Origin: Frigoribacterium faeni
Lineage (GTDB): Bacteria > Actinomycetota > Actinomycetes > Actinomycetales > Microbacteriaceae
DNA: 64,000 nucleotides
Direction: 5' to 3'
NCBI RefSeq assembly: GCF_007988805.1
Contig: NZ_BJUV01000006.1
Location: 62,001 to 126,000 of the forward strand
Position 1 is the first letter of the stretch; every line of letters begins with the position of its first letter. The notes beneath the pieces are model-generated. The model made no database searches. It was not told the DNA's origin and saw only the letters and a list, made by a program, of their open reading frames with translations. Shown piece by piece: positions 61,133 to 64,000 of the stretch. The position numbers and the translations under genes are program-made.

Positions 61133-62968
61133 ATGTCACGAACCACCACCACTCCCACGCCTCCCGACGACCAGGTGCGCAAGCCGTCGACCCTGCGCTC
61201 GCTCGCCCGTCTGTACCCCTACGCCAAGCCCGCGGTCCCGCGCATCGTGCTGGGCATGGTGGCCGCGCTGCTCGCGGCCGTCGTCGCCCTGCTGATCCCC
61301 GTCGTGCTCCAGCTGCTCGTCGACGGGCCGCTGTCGAGCGGCGACCGGGCCCAGATCTGGCCCGCCTTCGCCGTCGTCCTGGGTCTCGGCATCGTCGAGG
61401 CGGTCATGATCGCCGCCCGCCGCCGACTCGTGCTGACCCCGAGCACGTTCGTCGAGGCCTCGATGCGCAACTCGCTGTACGCCAAGCTGCAGGACCTCCC
61501 GGTGGCGTTCCACGACCGGTGGCAGAGCGGTCAGCTGCTCAGCCGCTCGGTCAGCGACCTCAGCCTGATCCGCCGCTGGCTCGCATTCGGAATCGTGCTG
61601 CTCGTCGTCAACCTGCTGACGATCGTCGTCGGCTTCGTCGTGCTCTTCTTCTACAGCTGGGTGCTCGGCCTCATCTTCGTGGTCGCGTCGATCCCCGTGT
61701 TCGTGGTCAGCCTCGCCTTCGAGAAGCGGTACTCGCTGGTCGCTCGTCGCAGCCAGGACCAGGTCGGCGATCTCGCGACCAGCGTCGAGGAGAGCGTGCA
61801 CGGCATCCGCGTGCTGAAGGCGTTCGGGCGCGGCAAGCACTCGCTGCGCGAGTTCGCGAAGCAGGCCGAGGACCTGCGCGGCACCGAGATCGAGAAGGCC
61901 AGGGCCATCTCGAAGCTCTGGCTCTGGCTGCTGCTCGTGCCCGACGTCGCGTTCGCCCTGTGCCTGCTCGGCGGCATCTACCTCGCGGCCGACGGGCAGC
62001 TCACCGTCGGGCAGCTCTTCGCGTTCTTCGCGACCGCCACCGTGCTGCGCTGGCCGGTCGAGTCGATCGGGTTCCTGCTGTCGATGACCTTCGACACCCG
62101 CACCGCCGTCGACCGCTTCTTCGAGGTGACGGACAGCACGAACACCGTCACCGACCCCGAGGACCCGAAGACGATCACCGAACCGCACGGGCGGCTCGAG
62201 TTCCGGGGAGCGCACTTCCGCTACCAGGACTCGCCCGCGCAGTTCGCCGACCTCGTCAACGGGGTCGACCTCGTGCTCGAGCCGGGCGAGACGATGGCCC
62301 TCGTCGGCCTCACCGGCTCGGGCAAGACGACCCTGCTGGCGCTCGCGCCTCGGCTCTACGACGTCACGGGCGGGCAGGTGCTGCTCGACGGCGTCGACGT
62401 GCGCGACCTCACCCGGGAGGAGCTGCGCCGCCACATCGGGATGGCCTTCGAGGACGCCACGCTGTTCAGCGCCTCGGTGCGCGACAACGTGCTGCTCGGG
62501 CGGCCCGACCTCGCCGACGATCCGGTCGAGGCGGACCGCGTGATGCGCGAGGCGCTCGACATCGCCCAGTCCGACTTCGTCGACCGTCTGCCCGAGGGCG
62601 TCGACACCCGGGTCGGCGAAGAGGGGCTCAGCCTCTCGGGCGGACAGCGTCAGCGTCTCGCGCTCGCGCGCGCCATCGCGGCTCGGCCCGCCGTGCTCGT
62701 GCTCGACGATCCGCTGTCGGCGCTCGACGTCGACACCGAAGCCCGGGTCGAGGCGGGTCTGCGCCGGGTCCTCGCGTCGACCACCTCGCTGATCGTCGCG
62801 CACCGTCCGTCGACGGTCACCCTGGCCGACCGGGTGGCCCTGCTCGAGAACGGGGTCGTGACCGCCGTCGGCACGCACTCCGACCTGCTCGCCACGAACG
62901 AGCACTACCGCTACGTCATCTCGTCGCTCGACGACGACACCACCACCCGAGACGAGGTGCTCGCATGA
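61133..62968 (+). CDS. ABC exporter, half-transporter 1
   Basis: The 611-residue protein has a six-helix exporter domain (about 25-330; [47 protein letters not shown]) and an ATPase domain. Walker A is GLTGSGKTT near residue 391, the signature [17 protein letters not shown] near 500, and Walker [13 protein letters not shown]. It is a BmrCD/MsbA-type drug or lipid exporter. Its ATGA overlap with the next gene shows the two halves form a heterodimer. The residue after Walker B is Asp (LDDP) rather than the usual Glu, as in the degenerate ATP site of heterodimeric exporters. Confidence 0.9.
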   Translation: MSRTTTTPTPPDDQVRKPSTLRSLARLYPYAKPAVPRIVLGMVAALLAAVVALLIPVVLQLLVDGPLSSGDRAQIWPAFAVVLGLGIVEAVMIAARRRLVLTPSTFVEASMRNSLYAKLQDLPVAFHDRWQSGQLLSRSVSDLSLIRRWLAFGIVLLVVNLLTIVVGFVVLFFYSWVLGLIFVVASIPVFVVSLAFEKRYSLVARRSQDQVGDLATSVEESVHGIRVLKAFGRGKHSLREFAKQAEDLRGTEIEKARAISKLWLWLLLVPDVAFALCLLGGIYLAADGQLTVGQLFAFFATATVLRWPVESIGFLLSMTFDTRTAVDRFFEVTDSTNTVTDPEDPKTITEPHGRLEFRGAHFRYQDSPAQFADLVNGVDLVLEPGETMALVGLTGSGKTTLLALAPRLYDVTGGQVLLDGVDVRDLTREELRRHIGMAFEDATLFSASVRDNVLLGRPDLADDPVEADRVMREALDIAQSDFVDRLPEGVDTRVGEEGLSLSGGQRQRLALARAIAARPAVLVLDDPLSALDVDTEARVEAGLRRVLASTTSLIVAHRPSTVTLADRVALLENGVVTAVGTHSDLLATNEHYRYVISSLDDDTTTRDEVLA

Positions 62969-64000
62969 GCGACCAGAGACCGGACGACCGCGACGACCGC
63001 GACCGCCACGACGTGCCCGACCACGACGGCGGACACGAGCCGCTCGACGGCCGGACCCCCGCCGAGAAGCGCGTCGGGCGCGGATCGACGACCGAGGGAG
63101 TCCGCGGCGAGGAGCGCGACGACTTCACCCGCGACGAGAGCAAGCGGCTGCGGGGTCGTTCGCTGCGCCTCCTCGGCTCGTTGGTGCACCCGCTGCGGTG
63201 GCGACTGGTCGTCATGGGCGTCATCGTCGTCATCAGCACGGGTGCGCAGGTCGCCGGCCCCGCCCTGATCGCCTTCGGCATCGACAGCGCGCTGCCGGCC
63301 CTGATGGACCGTCAGGACTGGGCCCCGGCCGTGCTCGTCGTCGCCGTCTACCTCGTGACCGGCGTGATCGGCGCCGTGCTCATGGCTCAGTACACGGTGC
63401 TGTCGGCGCGCATCAGCCAGGCGATCCTGATCGACCTGCGCAAGCGACTGTTCCTGCACACGCAGCGGCTCAGCCTCGAGTTCCACGAGACCTACACGTC
63501 GGGCCGCATCATCTCGCGCCAGACCAGCGATCTCGACTCGATCCGCGAGCTGCTCGACTCGGGCATCAACCAGCTCGTCTCGGGGCTCCTGTACATGGTG
63601 TTCACGGCGATCGCCCTCGTCGCGCTCGACCCGCAGAGCGGCCTCGTGCTCGCCGTGGCGCTCGTGCCGCTGGTCGCGCTGACCCGCTGGTTCCAGGTGC
63701 GCTCGCAGAAGCTGTTCCGGGCGACCCGCGTGACCAGCGCCCGGGTCATCGTGCACTTCGTCGAGACGATGACCGGCATGCGCGCGGTGCAGGCGTTCCG
63801 CAAGGAGGCGCGCAACGAGAAGGAGTACGGCGGCTACGTCGAGGACTACCGGCAGGCCAACTCGAAGGTGTTCACGCTGTTCGGCACGTTCGACCCCGGC
63901 CTGGTGCTGATCGGCAACGCCACGCTGGCGGCGGTCGTCCTGGTCGGCGGGTTCCGGGTGATCGACGGGTCGCTCGAGATCGGCGCCCTGCTCGCGGTCG
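62965..64000 (+). CDS. ABC exporter, half-transporter 2 (5' part)
   Basis: The reading frame is open to the end of the window; about 345 residues are visible. A very acidic, His/Arg-rich start of about 65 residues ([16 protein letters not shown]) precedes the six-helix exporter domain ([78 protein letters not shown]). The ATPase domain lies beyond the window. The ATG overlaps the stop of the first half-transporter gene by four bases. Confidence 0.9.
   Translation, partial: MSDQRPDDRDDRDRHDVPDHDGGHEPLDGRTPAEKRVGRGSTTEGVRGEERDDFTRDESKRLRGRSLRLLGSLVHPLRWRLVVMGVIVVISTGAQVAGPALIAFGIDSALPALMDRQDWAPAVLVVAVYLVTGVIGAVLMAQYTVLSARISQAILIDLRKRLFLHTQRLSLEFHETYTSGRIISRQTSDLDSIRELLDSGINQLVSGLLYMVFTAIALVALDPQSGLVLAVALVPLVALTRWFQVRSQKLFRATRVTSARVIVHFVETMTGMRAVQAFRKEARNEKEYGGYVEDYRQANSKVFTLFGTFDPGLVLIGNATLAAVVLVGGFRVIDGSLEIGALLAV

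Overview
This window is a stretch of a high-GC (about 70%) actinobacterial chromosome. The gene order rpoA-rplQ-truA-rplM-rpsI-glmM-coaA-glmS-acpS-alr and sucC-sucD-perM-purN-purH, CIRCE-controlled groES, TANNNT -10 boxes sitting 6-9 bases before start codons, and two tandem alanine-racemase-type genes together point to the Micrococcales, most likely Microbacteriaceae. The genus cannot be fixed from sequence alone. No rRNA, tRNA, CRISPR array, prophage, transposase or integrase was seen.

Layout. 1-6152: the ribosomal/RNA-polymerase end (rpoA 3' part, rplQ, a large secreted LTD/nuclease protein, truA, rplM-rpsI). 6179-15954: cell-wall precursor and tRNA-modification genes (glmM, coaA, glmS, acpS, two racemases, tsaE, tsaB, rimI, tsaD), mostly joined by 4-base start/stop overlaps. 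16090-20640: two DUF4190-type membrane proteins, a THUMP-like methyltransferase, groES with two CIRCE operators, and rarD. 20749-27352: a branched-chain amino-acid ABC transporter split into livJ (+) and livH-livM-livG-livF (-). These two halves converge on about 1 kb of non-coding DNA that holds three near-identical long palindromes and several direct repeats. 27637-37547: purine and central genes (guaB, guaB3-like, glpD, a KhtT/KhtU-like K+/H+ antiporter pair, SURF1, DUF3817, guaA). 37728-42281: Bax inhibitor-1 protein, glycerophosphodiesterase, PcrA/UvrD helicase. 42402-53502: an accessory type VII secretion-like locus (FHA protein, two WXG100-size proteins, a T7SS-secreted toxin-like protein, a membrane protein that may be its immunity protein, two unknown proteins, a 1477-residue EssC/EccC-like ATPase), followed by a convergent thioester adhesin with an LAFTG sortase signal. 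53670-60638: small stress-type proteins, sucCD, perM, purN, purH. 60876-64000: a 36-codon ORF and a heterodimeric ABC exporter pair, the second gene running off the window.

Most interesting signals. (1) The palindrome array at 22166-22888, whose arms are almost invariant while the DNA between copies has drifted. (2) A dispersed 9-14 base motif (core GGAGGCGCG, extended CGAGGAGGCGCGGG), about 44 exact cores by hand count in 64 kb on both strands, in genes and between genes, at a density like that of DNA-uptake or other genome-wide signal sequences. (3) The compact T7SS-like locus with a candidate toxin/immunity pair in a patch of lower GC. (4) The tandem racemases, one with a changed active-site loop, which could supply the D-diamino acid of type B peptidoglycan.
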